A program made the position numbers and the translations under genes. The notes beneath the pieces were generated by a model that worked only from the letters and a program-made list of their open reading frames with translations, searched no databases and was not told where the DNA came from. A stretch of 47,060 nt of DNA from Lutibacter sp. (GTDB lineage: Bacteria > Bacteroidota > Bacteroidia > Flavobacteriales > Flavobacteriaceae): contig NZ_JABDRI010000059.1 in assembly GCF_013041805.1 (NCBI RefSeq), positions 1-47,060 of the forward strand. The letters run 5' to 3'. Below are positions 23,944 to 32,851 of the stretch, in pieces; the stretch's first letter is position 1; the number at the start of each line of letters is the position of its first letter.

Positions 23944-24982
23944 TAGACATTGTTTTGGTTGAAATAATTCCTAATAGAATACTTATTCCTAGATAAATTA
24001 AAGCATAATAGCTATTATAAAAGTAATAGATTATTAGTGTTTGAATAATATAGAATAAAGGGAAAACAGTCAAAATTAGAGCAAATCTATAGGTATTTGT
24101 AAAAACAATATCTGAGATCTTAGATTTTAAATATAGCCAAATAAGTAAAGGAAGTATGCTATTTAATTTAGTGATTAAATGAATTGGAAAGAACCAATTA
24201 ACGCTACTCTTTGTTGGTTTGGTTTCTGAAATTGAATTTATATTTTGTAGTAATTCAGCAGCTTCAATTGGGTTTGTAAAGTCAACATTAGCTGAGTTTA
24301 ATTTTGAAATAGTTTCGTCATAATTGGCATCATCTTTAATATGAAGGGTCAAGTTTTTAAGAGCAATAGTAACTTCATTAATAATGGCTGTAAAGCGTAG
24401 ATCTGGATTTTCAGTATTGACAAAGTTATTTGCCAAAATGGGTTGTCCATAGTGTATGGAAACACTACTTGGGAAATTCAAATGTGAATCATAATTTATT
24501 CCAATAGGAACAATTTGAATGTTTAGATGTGGGTATTTTTGAAGTGTTCCTAAAATAATACGAGCAAACCCTTTTTTTAATGGCATAATTTGCCTTTTTA
24601 GGTGATGTGCTCCTTCGGCAAATATTTCAACTGCTCCTTCATTTTTTAAAATATCGAAACACTGTTCAAAAACGGAAACATTTTTTTCAATCGTATTAAA
24701 CCCATCTCTAATTCTATATACGGGAATCATATTTAGAGATTTTAAAAATTTTGAAATAAGATTAGTCGTAAATGCACTTGCTCGAGTTAAAAAATGAATT
24801 TCTCTTTTTGTAGTTGTTGGAATTAGAATAGCATCTATAAGAGCATTTTGGTGATTGGCAATAAATAGAATAGGTCCATCTTTAGGTATGTTTTCTTTAC
24901 CCACAATCGTTATTTTTTTATGTAAAAAAAATAAACCAATTTTTAAATAAGCCCTCATTATGTAATACCAGAGACTTTTCAC
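23930..24982 (-). CDS. PlsC-type glycerophosphate acyltransferase family protein
   Basis: A 350-residue membrane acyltransferase. The catalytic block is FIANHQNALIDAIL, in which His and Asp are five residues apart, as in the Sct1/Gpt2-like branch, followed by a FAEGAHH segment in place of the usual FPEGTRS and by IVPIGINYD. C-terminal membrane helices (about residues 270-345) are present. The start is a GTG at 24982 (MKSLWYYI), directly after the transporter stop codon; an ATG at 24958 is the alternative. It probably acylates glycerol-3-phosphate or lysophosphatidate; which one is unknown. Its 3' end overlaps the GH3 gene by 14 bases. Confidence 0.8.
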   Translation of the reverse strand: MKSLWYYIMRAYLKIGLFFLHKKITIVGKENIPKDGPILFIANHQNALIDAILIPTTTKREIHFLTRASAFTTNLISKFLKSLNMIPVYRIRDGFNTIEKNVSVFEQCFDILKNEGAVEIFAEGAHHLKRQIMPLKKGFARIILGTLQKYPHLNIQIVPIGINYDSHLNFPSSVSIHYGQPILANNFVNTENPDLRFTAIINEVTIALKNLTLHIKDDANYDETISKLNSANVDFTNPIEAAELLQNINSISETKPTKSSVNWFFPIHLITKLNSILPLLIWLYLKSKISDIVFTNTYRFALILTVFPLFYIIQTLIIYYFYNSYYALIYLGISILLGIISTKTMSINKE

Positions 24983-25888
24983 TTATTCAGCTGTTTTTTG
25001 TTTTGCCCAATAGCTAGCTAATAAAAGTCCAGATAAAATATCCCAAATTGCCCAAAAAGCAACTAAGAGTGCCATCCCTCCAAGACCGTTAAAAAAACTA
25101 AAAATTAATAATAAACCCAAGCCTGAATTTTGTATCCCAGTTTCAATGGCCAAGGTTTTTTGATTTTTATAAGATAGTTTCATTGCTTTTGCAAAATAAA
25201 ATCCTGTAAGTAGGGCTAAAATATTATGGGCAATGACTAAAATTAAAACATAGTGCACATAATTCATAAAAATATTAAAATTGTCGTAAAATGCAATAAC
25301 TATAAAAATCATGAAAATGATTAGAGAAACAGGTTTTAAAATTTTAGATAATTTATCAGCTACATTCGGTTTATACCTTCTTACCCACATCCCAATAATA
25401 AGAGGAATTCCCAAAATAAGGGTCACCAATTTTACTAATTCATAAGGGTCTAGTTCTATGGTTTGAAGAATTTTAGCAGTTGGAGCATATAAGTTTCCCC
25501 AAATTTCTAAATTCAGAGGTGTCATTATTACAGAAATTAGAGTAGCAAAAGCTGTTAAGCTTACTGATAAAGCTGAATTTCCTTTAGCCATTTGTGTCAT
25601 AAAATTAGAAATATTTCCCCCGGGGCAAGCAGCAACCATCATCATTCCTAAAGCAATACTTGGCATAGGATTCACTAATTTTATAAAAATGAATGTAACA
25701 AATGGAAGTAAAAAAAATTGAGAAATAATACCTGTTAATAAGATTTTAGGTGATTTAAAAAGTCGTTTAAAATCATCTATAGTAATACCAAGAGCAACTC
25801 CAAACATAATTAATGCCAAGGTGACATTTAAAACCCATAGACCTTCTGTATCGAAATTTATTTTAAGCGAATCTAAGTTTTCCTGCAT
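24983..25888 (-). CDS. Bile acid:sodium symporter family transporter
   Basis: A 301-residue inner-membrane protein with about nine to ten hydrophobic helices. Hallmarks are MVAACPGGNISNFMTQMAKGN, the conserved PGG..SN crossover motif (split here around residues 97-110), and IETGIQNSGLGL, the second sodium-site motif. I take the ATG at 25888 as start, one base after the upstream stop; a GTG at 25924 would give 12 more residues but overlap the DUF4159 gene. Members transport bile acids, keto acids or other organic anions with sodium. The substrate here is unknown. Confidence 0.85.
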   Translation of the reverse strand: MQENLDSLKINFDTEGLWVLNVTLALIMFGVALGITIDDFKRLFKSPKILLTGIISQFFLLPFVTFIFIKLVNPMPSIALGMMMVAACPGGNISNFMTQMAKGNSALSVSLTAFATLISVIMTPLNLEIWGNLYAPTAKILQTIELDPYELVKLVTLILGIPLIIGMWVRRYKPNVADKLSKILKPVSLIIFMIFIVIAFYDNFNIFMNYVHYVLILVIAHNILALLTGFYFAKAMKLSYKNQKTLAIETGIQNSGLGLLLIFSFFNGLGGMALLVAFWAIWDILSGLLLASYWAKQKTAE

Positions 25889-25889
25889 A

Positions 25890-26582
25890 TTAATTTTTAA
25901 AAGCGTATTCAATAATATTTGCACCCATTTTTAGTGCTTTATCACGTACTTCAAAGCTATCGTTATGTATTTCTTCATCTTCCCAACCATCACTTAAATC
26001 AGCTTCATAATCATAAAAGCAAACCAATCTTCCTTGGTAAAATAAACCAAATCCTTTAGATGCTTTGTTGTCATGTTCGTGAATTTTAGGAACTCCATTT
26101 TCAAAATTAAATGATTGGTGAAAAATGGGATGATTGTAAGGAATTTCTTGAAATTCTTGATTCGGAAATATTTTTTTAAGTTCCCGTCTAATGTATTTAT
26201 CTAAACCATAATTATCAGAAATATGCAAAAATCCTCCAGATTGAAGGTAGCTTTTTAAGTTTTCAGTATCATCATTAGAAAATAAGACATTCCCATGACC
26301 AGTCATAAATACAATAGGATAATTATAAATGTCTAAACTACCAATTTCAACCGTTTCAGGATTTGCATTTATTGAAGAATGTATATTCGAATTACAAAAT
26401 TCTATTAAATTGGGTAAAGCCGTTGGATTTGCATACCAATCTCCACCACCGTTATATTTTAAAATGGCAATTTGCTGTGCTGAAATACTTGAAAAAGAAA
26501 AAAGAGTAACTAAAAAAAATAAGCATATAATATTTATTTGAAAGCTATAAATTTTAAAATGTACTTGTAAAAATTTCTTCAT
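25890..26582 (-). CDS. DUF4159 family exported protein
   Basis: A 230-residue protein with an N-terminal hydrophobic segment ending SISAQQ (about residues 12-36), likely a signal peptide. The mature part begins IAILKYNGGGDWYANPTALPNLIEF in two conserved pieces, then VFMTGHGNVLFS, GGFLHISDNYGLD and ending in GLFYQGRLVCFYDYEADLSDGWED. This is the DUF4159 pattern, a glutamine-amidotransferase-like fold found with gliding or membrane-protein gene sets in Bacteroidota. Function unknown. It lies four bases after rsmE and one base before the transporter start. Confidence 0.8.
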   Translation of the reverse strand: MKKFLQVHFKIYSFQINIICLFFLVTLFSFSSISAQQIAILKYNGGGDWYANPTALPNLIEFCNSNIHSSINANPETVEIGSLDIYNYPIVFMTGHGNVLFSNDDTENLKSYLQSGGFLHISDNYGLDKYIRRELKKIFPNQEFQEIPYNHPIFHQSFNFENGVPKIHEHDNKASKGFGLFYQGRLVCFYDYEADLSDGWEDEEIHNDSFEVRDKALKMGANIIEYAFKN

Positions 26583-26586
26583 CTAA

Positions 26587-27294
26587 TTATTCATTTGTAA
26601 AAGCAACGCTATGGACAGCTACAATACCAGCGGTTTCAGTTCGTAAGCGGCTTTCTCCCAAAGATACAGGAATAAAGTTATGTACCAAACTTTGCATAAT
26701 TTCTTTGATTGAAAAATCACCTTCAGGACCAATTAAAATAGTTGTGTCAAGTTTTGGTTTTAAAGCAGTTTTTAATGATTTTTTAGCAGTTTCTTCGCAA
26801 TGTGCTATAAATAATTGTCCGTCAAAATTTGAATTAATAAATTGATTAAAAGTGACAGGTTCATTTAATTTTGGAAAGTGATACTTTAAAGATTGTTTTG
26901 CCGCAGATTGAATTATTTTTTCCAATCGTTCTGGTTTAACTACTTTTCTTTCAGAGTGTTCACAAATAATTGGTGTTATTTCATCAATACCTATTTCAGT
27001 AGCTTTTTCTAAAAACCATTCAAAGCGATCGTTTAATTTTGTTGGGGCAATAGCAATGTGTAAATAATAATTCCAAGGTTTTTTAAAAGCTTCAGTTGTT
27101 ATAATTTTAACTAAACATTTTTTGTCATTTGCTATTAGAATTTCAGATGTAAATAGTTTTCCTTTTCCATTGGTGATAAAAATTTTATCATTTTCTTTTT
27201 TTCTTAATACACGAACTATATGTCTACTTTCGGTTTTATCAAAAGTGAATTGTTGAGAAGTAGCTGTTAGTTCAGAATTGTAGAATAATTGCAT
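26587..27294 (-). CDS. rsmE: 16S rRNA (uracil1498-N3)-methyltransferase
   Basis: Methylates N3 of U1498 in 16S rRNA using S-adenosylmethionine. The 235 residues show the N-terminal PUA-like domain (HIVRVLRKKENDKI) and the SPOUT knot with TILIGPEGDFSIKE and SLGESRLRTETAGI, both diagnostic. The length is standard. It abuts the GNAT-like gene upstream and is followed four bases later by DUF4159, in a six-gene same-strand run. Its neighbours do not share an obvious pathway. Confidence 0.93.
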   Translation of the reverse strand: MQLFYNSELTATSQQFTFDKTESRHIVRVLRKKENDKIFITNGKGKLFTSEILIANDKKCLVKIITTEAFKKPWNYYLHIAIAPTKLNDRFEWFLEKATEIGIDEITPIICEHSERKVVKPERLEKIIQSAAKQSLKYHFPKLNEPVTFNQFINSNFDGQLFIAHCEETAKKSLKTALKPKLDTTILIGPEGDFSIKEIMQSLVHNFIPVSLGESRLRTETAGIVAVHSVAFTNE

Positions 27295-28413
27295 TTAAAT
27301 CACTTTTTTATAGGTACAACGCCTTTTGTATACTTTTGAATCAAAATTTTTCCAAACTGCAGCGATGGCTTCATTTGATGCGAGTTCTGGAGTTCTAATG
27401 CAATTTATAATTCCTTTAGGTTCAAAACTTTTTTGAAATTCTAAAAAAAGCAATGCATGTATGCCTTTATTTTGATGCTCTGGATGCACGCCTATCAAGT
27501 AAAATAGAGCATCTTTGCTATTGTTTTTTGCCTTAAGTAAATGAAATATTCCAAAAGGGAATAATTTGCCATTCGCCTTTTGTAAAGCCTCAGAGAATGA
27601 AGGCATGGTAATTGCGAAGGCTATCATATCGCCGTTTTTATCAACTACAAATTTTATATACTCAGGGTTGATAAAAGAGATGTATTTCTTTTTGAAATAT
27701 TCTTTTTCTCTTTCTGAAATTGGAACAAAGGATGGTAACGCAGCATAACTTTCATTAAACAAGTCGAACATTTTATCTACATAAGGGAAAATTTCTTTTG
27801 TTTTAGTAAAATTAAGAGGTGTAAGATGATAACGTTTTTTTATCAACTCACCAACTCGTTCTAGCGGCTCTCTTTTTACATTTTTAAAAAGAAATTTACT
27901 TTCTAAATACTCTTTTTCAATATTGAAGCCTAACTTTTCTAAGTGAGTTTTATAATACGCGTGGTTGTACCAAGTTATCATGGTTCCGATATGATCAAAA
28001 CCTTCAGTTAAAACTCCAACTTTATCTAGATTTGAAAATCCAACTGGACCTTCCATAAATTCTAAATTGTTTTGAACTCCAATTTCTTCAACTTTCTGTA
28101 ATAATAATGTAGAAACCTCTATGTCATCAATAAAATCAAACCATCCGAAACGCATTTTCTTTAATTTTTGCTTTTTAATTTCAGTATAATTTATAATTGC
28201 AGCAACGCGTCCAACAACTTCATTATTTTTTTTAGCTACAAAAAATCGAGCTTCAGCATGTTCAAAAACTGGATTTTTAGTTTTATCAAACGAACTAATT
28301 TCATCATTAATAATTGGAGGCACCCAATAAGGATTGTCTTTGTAAAGTTTAAAAGGAAATTTAACGAAAGCTTTCATTTCCTTTTTTGTAGTCATTTCTT
28401 GCAGTATAATCAT
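27295..28413 (-). CDS. GNAT-fold acyltransferase-like protein
   Basis: A 372-residue protein with two GNAT-like halves. The N-terminal half holds KLYKDNPYWVPP and ARFFVAKKNNEVVGRVAAI (a typical GNAT beta-strand 4 block), and the C-terminal half shows LIGVHPEHQNKGIHALLF, close to the acetyl-CoA pyrophosphate-binding loop Q/RxxGxG/A although its last glycine is replaced by Ile-His. Such proteins are common single-copy genes in Flavobacteriia with no defined substrate. It begins five bases after the outer-membrane protein gene and abuts rsmE. Confidence 0.72.
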   Translation of the reverse strand: MIILQEMTTKKEMKAFVKFPFKLYKDNPYWVPPIINDEISSFDKTKNPVFEHAEARFFVAKKNNEVVGRVAAIINYTEIKKQKLKKMRFGWFDFIDDIEVSTLLLQKVEEIGVQNNLEFMEGPVGFSNLDKVGVLTEGFDHIGTMITWYNHAYYKTHLEKLGFNIEKEYLESKFLFKNVKREPLERVGELIKKRYHLTPLNFTKTKEIFPYVDKMFDLFNESYAALPSFVPISEREKEYFKKKYISFINPEYIKFVVDKNGDMIAFAITMPSFSEALQKANGKLFPFGIFHLLKAKNNSKDALFYLIGVHPEHQNKGIHALLFLEFQKSFEPKGIINCIRTPELASNEAIAAVWKNFDSKVYKRRCTYKKVI

Positions 28414-28418
28414 AACTA

Positions 28419-29345
28419 TTAATTCTTCTTAAATAATCTTGAAAAGAAATTTCCTTTCTTCTTTATTTTCGCTCTTGGAGAGTTTTTAACCACTAATTGA
28501 TCAGAATGTCTATCTAGCCTCCAAGCTAAACCTACGGAAGAATAAATAAACGAATAATCATCAAAAAAGTTTGTCCTTAAAGAAGCGTCTAATTGTAAAT
28601 TTCTTGAATATAAATAGGCAATTCCAGTTCCAAAATTGAATTTTGGTGTTGCATGTTTTTCAAATACACCTTGATTTTCAACAAAATAAGACCACTTATA
28701 GCTCAAAGCATAGGTCATTGTTGCTATATAGGAATATTCATTTGAGTCAGATAAAATTTTATTTGCAATTAAATTAGTTAATAAAACCAATCGGTCTGAG
28801 AAATCGTTTTGTAATAAAATAGCTCCTTTTAATGTTAGCTCATTTGCTTTATAATCGTCACTTAAAAAATTAGTATTTACACCTACAAAAGCACCTACAG
28901 ATGGAATTAATCGTTTTTTATCAAATGCCATTCTACGCTTCCAACTTCTTACTTCTTTAGATTTGTCAGTGTAATTTTGCTCATAAATTAAATACTTAGC
29001 ACCAATAGTAAGTTCACTTATTCCGCTAATATTAGTTCTGGCTTCTGAGGGATTATTTACAATTTCATCTTTTTGGTATGTAATTTTAGCATTCATTTCA
29101 AGTTTATCATAAAATTTCCCATATCTAAAAAACAACTCTCCTCCCAGAGAGTTTGCTTTTGATAAAAAGGCATTGTTATCACTTGATCTATAAAACATAC
29201 CTGTTTCGAACTGAAAAACATCGGTTCCAATACTATACGGACTTTCAGAAAAACCAGGCCGCTTAGAGTTAATTATTTCTGTGTATTGGGCACTCACTAT
29301 TTGAATACCGCCAAAAAGAATTACAAGCCATAAAATTCGTTTCAT
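28419..29345 (-). CDS. Outer-membrane transporter-like beta-barrel (phenol MetA-type)
   Basis: A 308-residue exported protein: signal peptide (residues 1-19, ending VSAQ), then a predicted beta-barrel with alternating hydrophobic strands. It opens NSKRPGFSESPYSIGTDVFQFETG, the start seen in Bacteroidota proteins placed in the MetA pathway phenol-degradation/transporter family. The barrel probably ends at about residue 285 (SVGLAWRLD), followed by a basic tail. It is first of a six-gene run, with a -7 box (TATATTTG, 29374-29367) 22 bases upstream. The substrate is unknown. Confidence 0.72.
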   Translation of the reverse strand: MKRILWLVILFGGIQIVSAQYTEIINSKRPGFSESPYSIGTDVFQFETGMFYRSSDNNAFLSKANSLGGELFFRYGKFYDKLEMNAKITYQKDEIVNNPSEARTNISGISELTIGAKYLIYEQNYTDKSKEVRSWKRRMAFDKKRLIPSVGAFVGVNTNFLSDDYKANELTLKGAILLQNDFSDRLVLLTNLIANKILSDSNEYSYIATMTYALSYKWSYFVENQGVFEKHATPKFNFGTGIAYLYSRNLQLDASLRTNFFDDYSFIYSSVGLAWRLDRHSDQLVVKNSPRAKIKKKGNFFSRLFKKN

Positions 29346-29366
29346 ATTGTATGTTGATTAAGTTGT

Positions 29367-29374
29367 CAAATATA
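29367..29374 (-). promoter_or_regulatory. Candidate -7 element of the outer-membrane protein operon
   Basis: The minus strand reads TATATTTG, ending 21 bases before the ATG at 29345. No exact -33 box. Confidence 0.45.
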
Positions 29375-29415
29375 AGATTTTATATAATTAAACGTTTTAG
29401 TTCCTGTCAAATTGT

Positions 29416-29423
29416 TATTTTTG
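29416..29423 (+). promoter_or_regulatory. Candidate -7 element of the DUF4834-YfhO genes
   Basis: TATTTTTG matches TAnnTTTG and ends 22 bases before the ATG at 29446. The string AAAACGTTAT, the core of the kor/icd motif, lies at 29432-29441 just downstream. Confidence 0.4.
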
Positions 29424-29445
29424 AAAATTATAAAACGTTATTTAA

Positions 29446-29709
29446 ATGGGATTGTTAAGAACTATAGCAATTATAATTATTGTTTATTATGCTTTTAAAT
29501 TTATTGGAAAGTATATTATGCCGTTGTTTTTAAAAAGGGTAGTGAAAAATGTTGAAAAGAAAATGAGGGAACAACAAGAAAATCAATATAAAGAGGATTC
29601 AGGAAACATTGGTGAAACTGTGATTGCTAAAAAACCACAAGTTAGAAAAGAAAGTAATAAAGATGTAGGTGATTATGTTGATTATGAAGAAGTAAAAGAC
29701 GATAAATAA
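29446..29709 (+). CDS. DUF4834 family small membrane protein
   Basis: An 87-residue protein with one N-terminal membrane helix (about residues 5-28, IAIIIIVYYAFKFIG) and a charged cytoplasmic tail ending VDYEEVKDD. This is the DUF4834 pattern found in Bacteroidota next to YfhO. The stop codon directly abuts the YfhO start, suggesting the small protein assists or is assembled with that membrane enzyme. Function unknown. Confidence 0.75.
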   Translation: MGLLRTIAIIIIVYYAFKFIGKYIMPLFLKRVVKNVEKKMREQQENQYKEDSGNIGETVIAKKPQVRKESNKDVGDYVDYEEVKDDK

Positions 29710-32139
29710 ATGAAGTTTTCAGTTAAAGAAATTACACCATATCTTATCGCAATTGCAGTTTTTGTTTTTGTTTCGCTTGCTTATTTTTCTCCCGTTTTAC
29801 AAGGAAAGAAAATTCAGCAAAGTGATATTACTCAATTTATAGGTTCATCCAAAGAAATTAAGGATTTTAGAAAAGAGTATGGTGAAGAACCGTATTGGAC
29901 AAATACTTCTTTTGGCGGGATGCCATCATATGCTGTAAGCACTTACTATCCAAATGATTTTATCAAATCAATAGATAAGTTGCTTCGTTTTTTACCTCGC
30001 CCAGCTGATTATTTATTTTTATATTTTTTAAGTTTCTTTATTCTCCTTACGGTTTTAAAAGTTGATTGGAAACTCGCAATAATTGGTTCTTTAGGATTTG
30101 GACTGTCAACCTATTTGATAATCATTTTAGGTGTTGGCCATAATGCAAAAGCACACGCAATAGCCTATATGCCTTTAGTTTTAGGAGGGATTTTATTGGT
30201 TTTTCAACATAAATATTTATTTGGGTTTGTATTAACTGCTCTAGCAATGTCGCTTGAGGTTAGTGCAAGTCACATTCAAATGACCTATTACTTATTGTTT
30301 TTAGTGATAATTTTTGGAATTGTTCAATTAATAGAATCAGTTAAAAACAAAGAACTTCCTCATTTTGGAAAAAGCATTGGAGTTTTATTAATTGCTGTAC
30401 TAATTGCAATAGGTACAAATGCAACTAGTTTGCTTGCGATGAAGGAATATTCTGAGCATAGTACTCGTAGTAAAAGTGAATTAACCATAAATCCTGATGG
30501 TTCTTCAAAACAAGTTACTTCAGGTTTATCCAAAGATTATATCACTGAATATAGTTGTGGACGGGCTGAAACTTTTAACTTGTTTATTCCTCGTTTTATG
30601 GGAGGAACACGACATGAAAGTTTGGAAAATAGTGAATTACAGAGTTTTTTACAAGATGCTGTAAATAAAGGATTAAACCCAAATGACGCAAATTACCTGA
30701 TGCAAATAGCGTCCATGTATTGGGGAGAGCAGCCTATTGTAGCTGCACCAGCTTATATTGGAGCACTATTTATTTTTCTGTTTGTTTTAGCGTTATTTTT
30801 AGTTGAACCTAAAATTAGAAATTGGTTATTGGCAGCAACTATTTTTTCGATACTGTTGAGTTGGGGAAAAAACTTTAATATAATTACAGATTTTTTCATT
30901 GATTATGTGCCGTTATATAATAAGTTTAGAGCGGTTTCTTCAATACAAGTTATAGCAGAATTAGCAATTCCTTTATTAGGTATTTTAGGTTTAAAGGAGT
31001 TATTTTCTAATGAAACTGCAAAAGAATTAAAATTAAAGGCATTAAAATGGGCAACTATTATTGTTGGTGGTTTAGCTTTACTGTTCGTTATTGGAGGTAC
31101 AGGTTTATTTACTTTTGAAACAGCAATAGACCTTCAAATTGAGGAACAAATATCAGGGTTTTTAGATGCAATTACCGCCGATAGAAAAACATTGTTTGTG
31201 AATGATAGTTTACGATCATTGGTATTTGTTGTATTAATTTCGGGAGCGATCTGGTTGTTTTTGAAAGAAAAATTAAACAAGAATATTCTTTTGATTGTCC
31301 TCGCTGTATTATTACTATTTGATTTGGTAAATGTTGATAAACGTTATGTAGATAATAACTTTTTTGTTTCGGCAAGGAAAGTTGATAAACCATTTGTTGC
31401 TTCTAAAATTGATAAAGAAATTTTAAAAGATAAAAGCATTTATAGGGTTGCTGATTTTACTAAAAATATCATGGCTGACGGCGCAACATCTTATTTTCAT
31501 AAGTCTATTGGAGGTTATCACGCCGCAAAACCAAGACGTTATCAAGAATTATATGATTTTCAAATAGCTAAAAATAATATTCAAGTGTTAAATATGCTAA
31601 ACACGAAATACTTGATTTTTGAAGATGAAAATGGGCAGAAATCAGTACAACAAAATCCAGAAGCAAATGGAAATGCTTGGTTCATAAATAGATTAAAAAT
31701 TGTAAAAACTGCTAATGAAGAAATTGGAGCATTAGATAGTTTAAATACTAAAAGTGAAGCAGTTATTAACTCCAACCAATTAAGCAGTGATATTGCTAAA
31801 AATTACTCAATTGATACAACTGCAACAATTAAATTAATTTCATATGAGGCAAATGAATTAGCCTATAAAGTTAAGACGAATACTAATCAGTTTATTGTAT
31901 TTTCTGAAATGTATTATAAAAACGGATGGAATGCTTATGTTGATGGAGTATTAACGCCACATTATCGTGTTAACTATGTATTGCGCGGAATGGAAATAAC
32001 GAAAGGTGAAAACAATATTACATTTAAATTTGAACCAACCATTATTAAAAATGGAAATACAATAACACTTATATCATATGTGTTGTTATTAATGATTCCT
32101 TTAGGATGGTTTATTATTCAAAAAAAGAAATCTAAATAG
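29710..32139 (+). CDS. YfhO family multi-pass membrane protein
   Basis: An 809-residue inner-membrane protein with about 13 hydrophobic helices and a C-terminal soluble part with a final helix (about residues 780-800). The first large loop reads DITQFIGSSKEIKDF and EEPYWTNTSFGGMPSYAVS, typical for YfhO. B. subtilis YfhO is needed for sugar modification of teichoic acid and resembles GT-C glycosyltransferases, so a lipid-linked-sugar transferase is a reasonable guess. It follows DUF4834 with no gap and precedes the glycan cluster by 191 bases, which contain a possible attenuator. Confidence 0.82.
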   Translation: MKFSVKEITPYLIAIAVFVFVSLAYFSPVLQGKKIQQSDITQFIGSSKEIKDFRKEYGEEPYWTNTSFGGMPSYAVSTYYPNDFIKSIDKLLRFLPRPADYLFLYFLSFFILLTVLKVDWKLAIIGSLGFGLSTYLIIILGVGHNAKAHAIAYMPLVLGGILLVFQHKYLFGFVLTALAMSLEVSASHIQMTYYLLFLVIIFGIVQLIESVKNKELPHFGKSIGVLLIAVLIAIGTNATSLLAMKEYSEHSTRSKSELTINPDGSSKQVTSGLSKDYITEYSCGRAETFNLFIPRFMGGTRHESLENSELQSFLQDAVNKGLNPNDANYLMQIASMYWGEQPIVAAPAYIGALFIFLFVLALFLVEPKIRNWLLAATIFSILLSWGKNFNIITDFFIDYVPLYNKFRAVSSIQVIAELAIPLLGILGLKELFSNETAKELKLKALKWATIIVGGLALLFVIGGTGLFTFETAIDLQIEEQISGFLDAITADRKTLFVNDSLRSLVFVVLISGAIWLFLKEKLNKNILLIVLAVLLLFDLVNVDKRYVDNNFFVSARKVDKPFVASKIDKEILKDKSIYRVADFTKNIMADGATSYFHKSIGGYHAAKPRRYQELYDFQIAKNNIQVLNMLNTKYLIFEDENGQKSVQQNPEANGNAWFINRLKIVKTANEEIGALDSLNTKSEAVINSNQLSSDIAKNYSIDTTATIKLISYEANELAYKVKTNTNQFIVFSEMYYKNGWNAYVDGVLTPHYRVNYVLRGMEITKGENNITFKFEPTIIKNGNTITLISYVLLLMIPLGWFIIQKKKSK

Positions 32140-32183
32140 AATAATTCATTAATTTTTCTATTCTTAGAATACAAGTTTTGTCT

Positions 32184-32257
32184 CTAAATCAAAATCAATT
32201 CCGAAAAAATTGTTTGATTCAAGTAAAAAATGAACTTTGATTTAGGACCCTTTTTTT
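32184..32257 (+). terminator. Terminator-like element with competing stems
   Basis: CTAAATCAAA (32184-32193) can pair with TTTGATTTAG (32236-32245), a perfect 10-bp stem followed by GACCC and seven T (32251-32257). AATCAAA (32187-32193) can instead pair with TTTGATT at 32213-32219, helped by CAATT / AATTG inside. The loop of the long stem is 42 bases. It lies between YfhO and the methyltransferase and may end or attenuate transcription. Confidence 0.4.
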
Positions 32258-32330
32258 ATGAAATATTTTTACTGATTTTATAATTAAATCAATATCTTGC
32301 TACTTATTAGATGATTTAATTAGTTTGCTG

Positions 32331-32846
32331 ATGTATAATGAATTACCGCATAAAAGATATAAACACACATTAGATTTTTTACAAAATATTTTACCAGCAC
32401 CAGCTACAATTTTAGATTTGGGGGTTCGGAATCCATTTAGTGAAATTATGGAGCAACACGGATATAAAGTTTACAATACATCAGGTGAAGATTTAGATGA
32501 ATTTCCAGAAATTGTAAAGCAGCATAAGGTTGATGCGGTTACAGCTTTTGAAATATTTGAGCACCTACTTTCTCCATATGAAGTATTGAAGGCTATTGAA
32601 TGTGAAAAAATTATTGCTACAGTACCATTAAAATTATGGTTTGCCAAAGCTTATAGAAGTAAAACAGACATGCGCGATAGGCATTTTCATGAGTTTGAAG
32701 ATTGGCAATTTGATTGGCTATTAGAAAAATCAGGATGGAACATTAAAAAGAAATCTAAGTGGACAAGCCCAATTCATAAAATAGGATTTAGACCAATTTT
32801 AAGAAAATTTACACCAAGATATTATGCTATTTACGCTGAAAAATAA
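32331..32846 (+). CDS. Class I SAM-dependent methyltransferase
   Basis: A 171-residue methyltransferase. The SAM-binding motif I is ATILDLGVRNPFSE, motif II-like acidic segment GEDLDEF and motif III DAVTAFEIFEHLLSPYEVL. A C-terminal part with FHEFEDWQFDWLLEKSGW fits small-molecule or sugar methyltransferases of the Methyltransf_11/23 type. I start at the ATG at 32331; a TTG two codons earlier is possible. It leads the glycan cluster, five bases before the first glycosyltransferase, so a sugar or lipid-linked glycan is the likely substrate. Confidence 0.8.
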   Translation: MYNELPHKRYKHTLDFLQNILPAPATILDLGVRNPFSEIMEQHGYKVYNTSGEDLDEFPEIVKQHKVDAVTAFEIFEHLLSPYEVLKAIECEKIIATVPLKLWFAKAYRSKTDMRDRHFHEFEDWQFDWLLEKSGWNIKKKSKWTSPIHKIGFRPILRKFTPRYYAIYAEK

Positions 32847-32851
32847 GTAGT

